Below, in pieces: positions 1 to 4,654 of a stretch of DNA of 5,632 nt (positions within the stretch are counted from its first letter, which is position 1; each line of letters starts with the position of its first letter). The DNA lies in the NCBI GenBank assembly GCA_041497995.1, contig JBGQHM010000428.1, positions 1 to 5,632 on the forward strand, written 5' to 3'. Both the position numbers and the translations under genes were made by a program. This stretch comes from DATKMS01 sp041497995 (GTDB lineage Bacteria > Desulfobacterota > Binatia > HRBIN30). The notes below the pieces were generated by a model. The model had not been told where the DNA came from and ran no database searches. It saw nothing but the letters and a program-made list of their open reading frames with translations.

Positions 1-394
1 CGTCCGTACGCGTTTTCCCCTCGGCGTCGAGCCAGCTTTTCAGCGCTGGCTCGCGGCTCGTGAGGATCCTAACGTCGACCGGGCGACGCTTCTTCCTCGC
101 TTCGTCGAGCACAAGCTCCAGAGCCGTCTGCAGTATGGCGTACCCGTTGGTTCCTTCGAAGTGGGGATCGAGAATCCATACGCGTGACTGTGCACAGACA
201 ACCGATTCCAGGAACGGATCCAGCGGACGCGTAACTGCGAGATCTGCGGCGACGCGGGATGAATAGCGGGGCCAAAGGCAGCGTCGGTCATCCGTCGTGC
301 CAATCCAGAACAGCTCCGGGGCAGGGGAACCAAGCGACGGCGTCGCATGGCCCGACGACGAAGAGACCGGGCGAACGGGCGCCCGGGGTAGCAT
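1..394 (-). CDS. PLD-like protein, N-terminal part (runs off left edge)
   Basis: This frame is open from an ATG at 394 to base 1 with no stop, giving 131 residues of a protein that continues outside the window. The start is well supported. The upstream gene's TAG stop is directly followed by this ATG, and AAGGAG (minus strand, 409-404) sits nine bases before it, so translation is probably coupled. Residues 1-60 are rich in Pro, Ser and Arg and show no recognisable motif. Residues 71-80 read RVWILDPHFE, and residues 108-115 read VRILTSRE. This strand-DP-aromatic pattern followed by VRILTS is typical of one lobe of the phospholipase D fold. The upstream protein has the matching elements DPYF and VRILTSRE. 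An HKD catalytic motif would be expected further downstream, outside the window. The protein is probably a partner of the upstream PLD-like protein. Its role (nuclease, phosphodiesterase or scaffold) cannot be decided from this part. Reality of the gene is fairly sure; the fold assignment is moderate. Confidence 0.82.
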   Translation of the reverse strand, partial: MLPRAPVRPVSSSSGHATPSLGSPAPELFWIGTTDDRRCLWPRYSSRVAADLAVTRPLDPFLESVVCAQSRVWILDPHFEGTNGYAILQTALELVLDEARKKRRPVDVRILTSREPALKSWLDAEGKTRTD

Positions 395-2122
395 CTATAC
401 CGTCTCCTTGGTCTGGTTACCGGCTTCGGCCAACCACGCATCGAGTGTCGGGGAGGCATCCCAGTGTTTCTCTAGCGCGAGGAGTACCGGCGCGACGTAC
501 GGCAATCGTACTGTCATCGTGCCACGCGAGCCGAATTCATTCAGGGACGATCCGACCAACCATGCAACGCGGTGGTCGACAACGATGAACCGATCGTGGA
601 CCGGCGCCCGTTCTCCGCGTGCGACGCGCACCTCGATCGTCAAGGTTGGGTCGCGGCGAGCAAGGTCGTCGACGACGGCCTTGAGATGCTGCGCCTGCTG
701 TTCGTCCCTTTCACGCTTTCTCCCTAGGTATTCCCTGGACGTGAGAATTCGGACCTTGGCTCCTTCGATCTTCGGCGCGAACGCGAATCGAAGCGCCTCC
801 GTGAAGCCGAAGTATGGATCGACGATGAGTACGTCAGTGTGGGCGTTGGCAACGAGATCCCGGATGAAGTTCGTTGCTCCGTCGACATCGCCATCGAACC
901 ATCGTTGGTCTCGTCGAGTCGCCTCGCGACGCTGTTCCGCTTCGAGCGAGTCACGAACGAGTGTCGCCATTGCGCTGTTCAGCGGGCGCTCGCCAATATG
1001 CTGTGTCTCCACCGAGGCGACATGAACGGAGTACTGTTCGGCGCCACGAGCCCGCGAACGTGCTGGCACTTCCACGCGACGTTGACTTCCGACCACGCCC
1101 CTCTGTATCGCGATCTGGCGAATGAACGTCGCTGGTTGCGATGCGAAGAGCAATCCGTCACGTTCGCTGGAGATCGCACAACTGAACTGATGCGGCTCCT
1201 GCGGGAGATCGATCGTCATCGACGGACCTGCAAGGTCAAACTCTCGGAGAAACGCCGGTCCCGTCGGACGATCGTCGCGCATAAAGACCTTGAGACGCGG
1301 CAAGGGCCGGCCAGGCCACCGCTGCAGTGCCATGTGCACCTGCGTGGGGGTATCACCGTTCAGTCGCACATGCACTTCTCCAAACACCGGATTCGTCAAC
1401 AAAAGATGCACCGACCCGGTAAGGAGTGGACGCTCCAGCACGTCGACCGGCAACTCCGCCTTCAGCCAAGATCGCGCCTCTTCGCGCCCGCGCTCAGTCC
1501 ATTCCCGGAAAGCAAGCGCCGGATCCTGCGATACCAGCTGGTGCCGCCGTGTTCCACCAGGTCGCGACCCCCAAAACCGTGAACCGGACCAAAATTCCTC
1601 TTCGCCATCGAACACGACGTTCGGGAAGGTAGGCTCCTCGTCGAACGGCGGTAGCTCAAGGGCAAGTGGTTTCGCCCCGCGGGCGCGCTCGTCCGCCGTC
1701 TGCGGTAAGTTTGCGCGCCCTGCCGCACACGCTCGGTACCACTCAAGGGTGTCGACTACGGGGTACACGACACGGCGAACGTTTAGCTCGTGAGTGCCAC
1801 CTTCGAAGCGCTTACACCAATCGCCTTCTCCGGTCGGTCGCTCAGGGCCTGACTCGAGACCGGCATGCAGCAACTCGGCCACGGCGAAGACGAGGTTGCG
1901 TCGCGAACGCCCGTCTTCGATCGTCACGCGGTCGTAGGCGAGTGTGATCTCGCCGCACGTGTAATCCGTAGCCGCTCGGTCTATGACCGATTGAGGAGGA
2001 GACGAGCTGCGGTCTCCGATCGTGTCCTCAGCGCCTCCGACAGCCGGAGCAGGTGGCATAGTTGGCATTACGTCAATTACTCCCCACGCAGAACGCCAAA
2101 GCGTTAAGTCATCATTTTCCAC
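395..2122 (-). CDS. PLD-like domain protein, possibly VPA1262-type; candidate defence gene
   Basis: This is a 575-residue protein. The C-terminal module (about 410-560) is PLD-like. It contains VLIVDPYFGF (431-440), VRILTSRE (457-464), and a variant HKD motif with H509, R511 in place of Lys, D516, and GSSLN at 524-528 followed by EFGSRG. PLD enzymes use the motif histidine as nucleophile. The Lys-to-Arg change occurs in some bacterial PLD-like families, so phosphodiesterase or nuclease activity is possible but unproven. Residues 54-345 form a separate region with conserved-looking segments (TLEWYRACAAG at 125-135, GREEARSWL at 212-220, LTGSVHLLLTNPVFG at 234-248). From memory this resembles the VPA1262 family N-terminal domain, but I could not search for it. 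There is no signal peptide or membrane segment, so it is likely cytoplasmic. The GTG at 2122 is the first possible start, directly after an in-frame TAA. Its Shine-Dalgarno is weak, and ATG codons 19 and 22, with GGAG 11 bases before codon 19, are alternatives. The next gene starts right at its stop. Confidence 0.88.
   Translation of the reverse strand: MENDDLTLWRSAWGVIDVMPTMPPAPAVGGAEDTIGDRSSSPPQSVIDRAATDYTCGEITLAYDRVTIEDGRSRRNLVFAVAELLHAGLESGPERPTGEGDWCKRFEGGTHELNVRRVVYPVVDTLEWYRACAAGRANLPQTADERARGAKPLALELPPFDEEPTFPNVVFDGEEEFWSGSRFWGSRPGGTRRHQLVSQDPALAFREWTERGREEARSWLKAELPVDVLERPLLTGSVHLLLTNPVFGEVHVRLNGDTPTQVHMALQRWPGRPLPRLKVFMRDDRPTGPAFLREFDLAGPSMTIDLPQEPHQFSCAISSERDGLLFASQPATFIRQIAIQRGVVGSQRRVEVPARSRARGAEQYSVHVASVETQHIGERPLNSAMATLVRDSLEAEQRREATRRDQRWFDGDVDGATNFIRDLVANAHTDVLIVDPYFGFTEALRFAFAPKIEGAKVRILTSREYLGRKRERDEQQAQHLKAVVDDLARRDPTLTIEVRVARGERAPVHDRFIVVDHRVAWLVGSSLNEFGSRGTMTVRLPYVAPVLLALEKHWDASPTLDAWLAEAGNQTKETV
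404..409 (-). promoter_or_regulatory. Shine-Dalgarno of the second PLD-like gene
   Basis: AAGGAG on the minus strand lies inside the last codons of the 575-residue gene, nine bases before the ATG at 394. It fixes the start of the downstream gene, which overlaps no coding sequence but directly abuts the stop codon (TAGATG). This is a typical arrangement for translational coupling. Confidence 0.75.
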
Positions 2123-2135
2123 TTACCTTACCTGG

Positions 2136-2336
2136 TCACGCTACCACACGATAGCCTACGGGTGGCACACCCTCGACGCCTTCTGAAAGCGTGACGATAC
2201 GGTAGATCTGCGTGGTGACGTGCCCGTCCCTGCTGCTGACGGTGAGGATGCGCTGGCCGGCGGGCGAGAGCGTCACATCGTGGAAGGCAGTTCGCGGGGC
2301 TCTCTCGCGGGTCGGACCGCTGCAAGCACCCAACAA
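2136..2336 (-). pseudogene. Probable WD40/TolB-type beta-propeller remnant
   Basis: This is a 66-residue frame from a TTG at 2336, with an in-frame TGA four codons upstream of that TTG. The codons from about 2290 to 2140 end overwhelmingly in G or C, as in real genes here. The peptide includes HDVTLSPAGQRILTVSSRDG and then TTQIYRIVTL, the SPdGqrI...D pattern of a PD40/WD40-like propeller blade (TolB or DPP-IV type). A whole protein of that type has several hundred residues, so this is most likely the C-terminal remnant of a truncated gene. It begins MLGACSG, which resembles a lipobox (LGAC) but has no hydrophobic leader before it. The frame ends 13 bases before the GTG of the PLD-like gene, so a promoter reading through it could serve the operon. 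It could instead be a small intact protein. Coding origin is moderately supported; the function is not determinable. Confidence 0.45.
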
Positions 2337-2420
2337 CGCATGGGTTCACTCCAAGACCGAGGCGTATTCTGCGCCTAAAGCGCCATTTTCAGCCTTGAAA
2401 TGGGCCCAGTAGGACGTGCT

Positions 2421-2441
2421 GGGTTCACGCAGCGTGAACCC
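2421..2441. repeat. Perfect palindrome, 10-bp arms around one base
   Basis: The arm GGGTTCACGC (2421-2430) and its exact complement GCGTGAACCC (2432-2441) flank a single central A. The one-base centre suits a protein-binding operator or recombination site better than an RNA hairpin, and no T-run follows. A further copy of the half GGGTTCAC lies at 2342-2349. No adjacent start codon shows which gene it would control. Confidence 0.7.
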
Positions 2442-2537
2442 GTCGCCGGTTGCTTGGATGGCTCGATACCAACCGCGCACTCCCAGCTCCGCCTCCACGC
2501 GCTCGACAAAGTGAAGTCTCGCTTCCGTACGGAGCTG

Positions 2538-2614
2538 TCAGCACTCAGCGGTCAGCCGTCAGCTCGGAGCAGTTCAGATGCGCAAGCGCCCCGCCCGCTA
2601 TCAGCCATCAGCCG
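2538..2614. repeat. TCAGCNN heptad tract
   Basis: Four consecutive TCAGCNN heptads occupy 2538-2565 (TCAGCAC, TCAGCGG, TCAGCCG, TCAGCTC). Two more lie at 2601-2614 (TCAGCCA, TCAGCCG), exactly 63 bases, or nine heptads, from the first and so in the same register. The 35 bases between look like degenerated units. Isolated TCAGCGA and TCAGCGT occur at 2631 and 2668, out of register. Tandem heptads of this kind suggest slippage-type expansion. The minus-strand reading is GCTGANN-like. Confidence 0.65.
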
Positions 2615-2637
2615 CGTGGCTCGCTGCTTGTCAGCGA

Positions 2638-2656
2638 TGCTCGTCCGCCACGAGCA
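2638..2656. repeat. 7-bp inverted repeat (hairpin)
   Basis: TGCTCGT (2638-2644) and ACGAGCA (2650-2656) form a perfect stem around the loop CCGCC. There is no T-run on either side, so it is not a standard intrinsic terminator. Its function is unknown. Confidence 0.5.
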
Positions 2657-2788
2657 CGACCTGGGCGTCAGCGTGCTACGGCGCGACGGTGCGATAAAGG
2701 TTCTGGTGCCCGGGCTGACGCCGCAGCCGCGGAGCAGCGGTTCCGCTCCCGTGCGCTTCGGCTCACTCTGGAAGCTCGCTCCGCAAGC

Positions 2789-2817
2789 TTGACGATCGGG
2801 AACGTGGTGTGTAGCGT
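2789..2817 (+). promoter_or_regulatory. Putative vapBC promoter
   Basis: TTGACG (2789-2794) matches the sigma-70 -35 consensus at five of six bases. A 17-base spacer leads to TAGCGT (2812-2817), a weaker -10 that matches three of six. The spacer and -10 lie inside nested inverted repeats, as expected for a toxin-antitoxin promoter repressed by its own antitoxin. The expected transcript start is about 2823-2825, giving a leader of roughly 30 bases before the vapB ATG. Confidence 0.45.
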
Positions 2818-2837
2818 TCCACGAGAATTTACACACC
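2799..2837. promoter_or_regulatory. Nested inverted repeats, likely VapB operator
   Basis: Three perfect inverted repeats overlap here. GGTGTGTA (2806-2813) pairs with TACACACC (2830-2837). GGAACG (2799-2804) pairs with CGTTCC (2815-2820). CGTGG (2803-2807) pairs with CCACG (2819-2823). They cover the -10 region just upstream of the antitoxin gene. Ribbon-helix-helix antitoxins such as VapB bind palindromes at this position with their cognate toxin, so this is the likely autoregulatory site. Binding itself is inferred. Confidence 0.5.
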
Positions 2838-2852
2838 GCCTCAGAGGAGCGT

Positions 2853-3107
2853 ATGGCGTCTGGAAGCGGCTTGGCTCGTAAGAATTTCATGGTGGACGAG
2901 ACAATCGTGCGTGCGTTGAAGCATGCACTGAAGGTGTCGACGGAATCGGAAGCCGTGCGCATCGCCGTTCGCGATCGCCTCGCCATCGAGGATGCGCAAG
3001 CTGCCTTGGGGCGCATCCGTGGGCGCGGCGGCGTGGACGATGTCTTCCAGCGCAGCGCACCGGACACGCGTGGTGGGAAGAACGGGCGTGCGTCCCGTCG
3101 TCTTTGA
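2853..3107 (+). CDS. vapB: VapB-family antitoxin (ribbon-helix-helix)
   Basis: This 84-residue protein has the size and layout of a VapB antitoxin. Residues 10-45 (KNFMVDETIVRALKHALK onward, then STESEAVRIAVRDRLA) fit a beta-strand followed by two helices, the DNA-binding ribbon-helix-helix fold in which two chains pair through the strand. Residues 46-84 are Gly/Arg-rich and would be the flexible tail that blocks the toxin active site. The ATG at 2853 has AGAGGAG at 2843-2849, only three bases away, which is a short but usable spacing. Met13 at 2889 is an alternative start with no clear Shine-Dalgarno. The 3' end overlaps the PIN toxin by 20 bases, consistent with coupled translation. Nested inverted repeats upstream suggest autorepression. 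The identification rests mainly on the fold pattern plus the adjacent PIN toxin. Confidence 0.85.
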   Translation: MASGSGLARKNFMVDETIVRALKHALKVSTESEAVRIAVRDRLAIEDAQAALGRIRGRGGVDDVFQRSAPDTRGGKNGRASRRL

Positions 3108-3540
3108 CACATCCGTTTACATCCCGTACCTGCGAGGCGAAGCGTACACGGCGTTGATCGAGCGCGCCGTGCAGGCGGGGCGTGTGCGCCTCAGTGCGGT
3201 GGTCCTCGGCGAGCTGTACGCCGGCACCCGTTCACCGCGGGACAAGGCCGACCTCGACGTGGTCGCCCGGGTCTATCAGTCACTCGGATTCCTCGTCACC
3301 CCATCAGTGCATGACTGGGTGCGTGCGGGTCAGGGAATTCGGCGCTACCGCGAGCTGTACGGTGCGGTTCAGCCGCGCGAGCATCTGAACGACATTCTGA
3401 TTCTCCTGTCGGGCGCTGCAGTCGCTGCAGTAGTCGTGACCGAGAACGCGAAACCATTCACCCGTTGGGCCGCGCTCCTGCGGCGCATGGGGTCGAAGGT
3501 CACCGTGCGGCAGGTCAGCCGAAAGGACTACCTCGATTGA
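3088..3540 (+). CDS. vapC: VapC-family PIN-domain toxin (putative RNase)
   Basis: This 150-residue single-domain PIN protein would be a metal-dependent endoribonuclease that cleaves RNA (often tRNA or rRNA in this family) when VapB is degraded. Acidic residues fit the PIN site: D7 in VVFDTS, E42 in VVLGELYAG, and D102 in LNDILI. The fourth motif, commonly TxNxxDF, reads TENAKPF (118-124) with Pro where Asp is usual, so metal coordination there may differ or rely on E119/N120. I chose the GTG at 3088 because GGGAAG (3075-3080) lies seven bases upstream and the protein then begins directly with the first PIN strand. A longer frame back to an ATG at 2992 would add 32 residues of unrelated sequence read through vapB. 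It overlaps vapB by 20 bases, the usual VapBC arrangement. The protein ends in RKDYLD at the TGA (3538-3540). Toxin identity is confident; the RNA target is unknown. Confidence 0.92.
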   Translation: MRPVVFDTSVYIPYLRGEAYTALIERAVQAGRVRLSAVVLGELYAGTRSPRDKADLDVVARVYQSLGFLVTPSVHDWVRAGQGIRRYRELYGAVQPREHLNDILILLSGAAVAAVVVTENAKPFTRWAALLRRMGSKVTVRQVSRKDYLD

Positions 3541-3763
3541 CGCGATGGTTTGACCGGTGGTCTAGCGCTTACTGCTACGCCGCAGCGCGGAGGTGCACGA
3601 AGCTGCACACTGTGAGCGACCTCACCGCGCCCCTGATCGCGGCTTTGCACGACTTGCGTGCTGTGCCGTTTTGCGACGCCGCTCCAACGGGATGGGTCTC
3701 AACCCTCATCGGCTCTGAGCAGAGACATTCGTTGACACCATCGAGCAGAAGCGGCCGTGCCGT

Positions 3764-3780
3764 CGCCGCGGCAGGCGGCG
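3764..3780. terminator. GC hairpin between convergent toxin genes
   Basis: CGCCGC (3764-3769) and GCGGCG (3775-3780) form a six-bp stem around GGCAG, eight bases from the end of the minus-strand toxin, in the 248-base gap between two convergent genes. There is no T-run on either strand, so intrinsic termination is doubtful. The rest of the gap (3541-3763) contains nothing else I recognise apart from a short GTGCA/TGCAC stem near 3593. Confidence 0.25.
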
Positions 3781-3788
3781 GTTGCTTC

Positions 3789-4205
3789 CTACAACACCTT
3801 CACGCGGCAGCGCTTGGCTGCTCCACGCAGCGGGCCGTCTTTGCACGCCAGCGGGAGTTTCTTCCGGAGCGCCAGCTCCAGATAGGCCGCATCATAGATG
3901 CTCAGTGCGTGCTGGAATGCGAGCGCAGACAGCCGGGTGAGGGCGAGCGAGGCCATCTCGTGATCGAGCGTCACCGAGAGCTCCCCCAAGGCTCTGAGTG
4001 CCATTCCGCGTTCCTCTTCGGTGAGCTTGCCGCGGCGGACAAGCACGAGCAGCGCGTTCGCGGTCTCCAGCGGCCACACGGCCGGAGCGTGAGCTCTGGC
4101 TCCCTCGCCCAGGGCTTGGAGAAGAGCTTGCGAGCCGCTCGTGGCCTGCGCGGGATGCACCCAGGCGACGCCGATCGAGGCATCGACGGTGAAATCCTTG
4201 GTCAC
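3789..4205 (-). CDS. vapC: PIN-domain toxin of a Phd/YefM-type module
   Basis: This 138-residue PIN-domain protein has all four expected acidic positions: D8 in FTVDAS, E47 in WPLETANAL, D105 in SIYDAAYLELA, and D123 in ACKDGPL. SIYDAAYLELA is the characteristic third motif of VapC toxins, and the C-terminal strand is RVKVL. It should act as a metal-dependent ribonuclease in the cytoplasm, inhibited by the antitoxin encoded just upstream. The start is GTG at 4205, overlapping the antitoxin stop as GTGA, so translation is coupled and made at a fixed ratio. The catalytic set looks intact, unlike the plus-strand VapC, which has Pro in its fourth motif. The two toxins are unlike each other in sequence and are paired with antitoxins of different folds, so they are not a recent duplication. 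The RNA target cannot be read from the sequence. Confidence 0.93.
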   Translation of the reverse strand: MTKDFTVDASIGVAWVHPAQATSGSQALLQALGEGARAHAPAVWPLETANALLVLVRRGKLTEEERGMALRALGELSVTLDHEMASLALTRLSALAFQHALSIYDAAYLELALRKKLPLACKDGPLRGAAKRCRVKVL

Positions 4206-4462
4206 AGCCGGCCTGCTTCGATCGCCGACCGGACTTCCGCGTCCGCCAGCGAGCGCCTACCCTTGGTGCGCGCTCGGATCCGGCCCTGGAGCTGCTGCAG
4301 CTCCGCAACCGCCTGCCGTACCGCGCTCAGCTTGCGACCCTCGGGAACCATTCTCGCCACCGGCTTGTCATGGCGAGTAACAACAACCTCCTCGCCGCGC
4401 GCCACGCGGTCGAGGAGCTTGCCGAACCGGTTCTTTGCCTCCAATGCCGTCACGGTGATCAT
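4202..4462 (-). CDS. Phd/YefM-family antitoxin
   Basis: This 86-residue protein has a Phd/YefM N-terminal domain at about residues 1-45. The pattern MITVTALEAKNRFGKLLDRV, then RGEEVVVTRHDKPVARMVP, matches the family: a strand, the helix with KnrfgkLLdrv, and the strand VVVTRHdkPVArmvP. Phd-type antitoxins dimerise through this domain and bind operator DNA. The C-terminal part, here about 46-86 and helical with ADAEVRSAIEAGRL at the end, neutralises the toxin. Conditional repression by the toxin-antitoxin complex is typical. The ATG at 4462 starts right at the first strand. No Shine-Dalgarno precedes it, and the predicted -10 lies only ten bases upstream, so the mRNA may be almost leaderless. 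It overlaps the PIN toxin by four bases. Pairing a Phd-fold antitoxin with a PIN toxin is common. Confidence 0.92.
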   Translation of the reverse strand: MITVTALEAKNRFGKLLDRVARGEEVVVTRHDKPVARMVPEGRKLSAVRQAVAELQQLQGRIRARTKGRRSLADAEVRSAIEAGRL

Positions 4463-4472
4463 GCGGAGAGTC

Positions 4473-4501
4473 AGAATAGCTAGTGAATAGCTAATCTACA
4501 A
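4473..4501 (-). promoter_or_regulatory. Putative promoter of the minus-strand toxin-antitoxin pair
   Basis: On the minus strand, TTGTAG (4501-4496) and TATTCT (4478-4473) are separated by exactly 17 bases, a plausible sigma-70 promoter in an AT-rich island within otherwise GC-rich DNA. The transcript would start near 4466, only about four bases before the antitoxin ATG, implying a nearly leaderless mRNA. This agrees with the absence of a Shine-Dalgarno. Confidence 0.5.
4474..4493. promoter_or_regulatory. Two GAATAGCTA repeats, likely antitoxin operator
   Basis: GAATAGCTA occurs at 4474-4482 and 4485-4493, an 11-base period that places both copies on the same face of the helix. Each contains the palindrome TAGCTA. 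They lie over the -10 and the spacer of the predicted promoter, so an antitoxin bound here would block transcription. Phd/YefM antitoxins are known to bind short palindromes in this position; binding here is inferred. Confidence 0.6.
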
Positions 4502-4506
4502 GCGCG

Positions 4507-4611
4507 ATGGTCCCCGAATCCATCCACGATGGCGGGTCATTCGTCGTGCTCCCGACGGTCACAGGCTTCCTGTTCGCGCTGTACTCCGCTCTGGCCGAGT
4601 CGTTTGGGTGA
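4507..4611 (+). CDS. Possible small membrane protein (34 aa), doubtful
   Basis: A 34-codon frame runs from an ATG at 4507 to a TGA at 4609-4611, divergent from the antitoxin gene. Its codons mostly end in G or C, and residues 12-30 (FVVLPTVTGFLFALYSALA) could span a membrane once. It has no Shine-Dalgarno, and nothing recognisable is encoded. It could be a genuine micro-protein, the tail of a decayed membrane protein, or chance. Confidence 0.2.
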   Translation: MVPESIHDGGSFVVLPTVTGFLFALYSALAESFG

Positions 4612-4627
4612 TCAGCCACGCGACGGC

Positions 4628-4652
4628 ACCGACCAGTCCGAACCTGGCCGGT
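4628..4652 (-). terminator. Possible terminator hairpin after the UxaA-family gene
   Basis: Two bases after the stop codon of the minus-strand UxaA-family gene, ACCGGCCAG (4652-4644) pairs with CTGGTCGGT (4636-4628). This makes a nine-bp stem with one G-T pair and a seven-base loop. No T-run follows, so it may act as a weak or Rho-assisted terminator or as an mRNA 3'-end stabiliser. It also overlaps a 9-base direct repeat, GGTGATCAG, at 4607-4615 and 4650-4658. Confidence 0.4.
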
Positions 4653-4654
4653 GA

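Larger units (their letters stand above)
2337..2788. other. Repeat-rich intergenic region with no recognisable gene
   Basis: No frame in this stretch has a convincing protein. The open frames on both strands are low-complexity Ser/Arg/Ala-rich peptides. It contains three copies of the octamer GGGTTCAC (two direct, one inverted), a perfect 21-base palindrome, a small stem AGGCG/CGCCT (2360-2364 and 2372-2376), TCAGCNN heptads and a 7-bp hairpin. This looks like decayed or repeat-derived DNA separating the minus-strand PLD operon from the plus-strand toxin-antitoxin module. Confidence 0.6.

Noticed and set aside
839..1582. 247-codon plus-strand open frame
   Set aside because: It is antisense to the 575-residue PLD-like gene and its peptide is Arg/Ser/His-rich with no family resemblance. 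Long antisense frames are expected in GC-rich coding DNA.
2327..2400. Integron attC-like site (GTTGGGT core with hairpins)
   Set aside because: A GTTRRRY-like box is present on the minus strand, but I found no matching RYYYAAC box at the other end and no second site, so an attC call is not supported.
2538..2674. CRISPR array
   Set aside because: The repeats are only seven bases with two variable positions and have no regular spacers or cas genes.
2400..2881. Plus-strand frames of 130 and 143 codons upstream of vapB
   Set aside because: Both are low-complexity peptides crossing heptad repeats and the vapBC promoter, with no recognisable motif or supporting start signal.
2992..3087. Longer start for VapC at the ATG at 2992
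   Set aside because: It would add 32 residues unrelated to PIN domains and overlap most of the vapB 3' half. The GTG at 3088 has a well-spaced Shine-Dalgarno.
2552..3112. 186-codon minus-strand open frame
   Set aside because: It is antisense to vapB and the start of vapC and is low in complexity. The plus-strand genes explain the region.
3465..4490. 341-codon plus-strand open frame
   Set aside because: It lies antisense to the complete Phd antitoxin and PIN toxin genes and overlaps the end of vapC. Its peptide has no recognisable domain.
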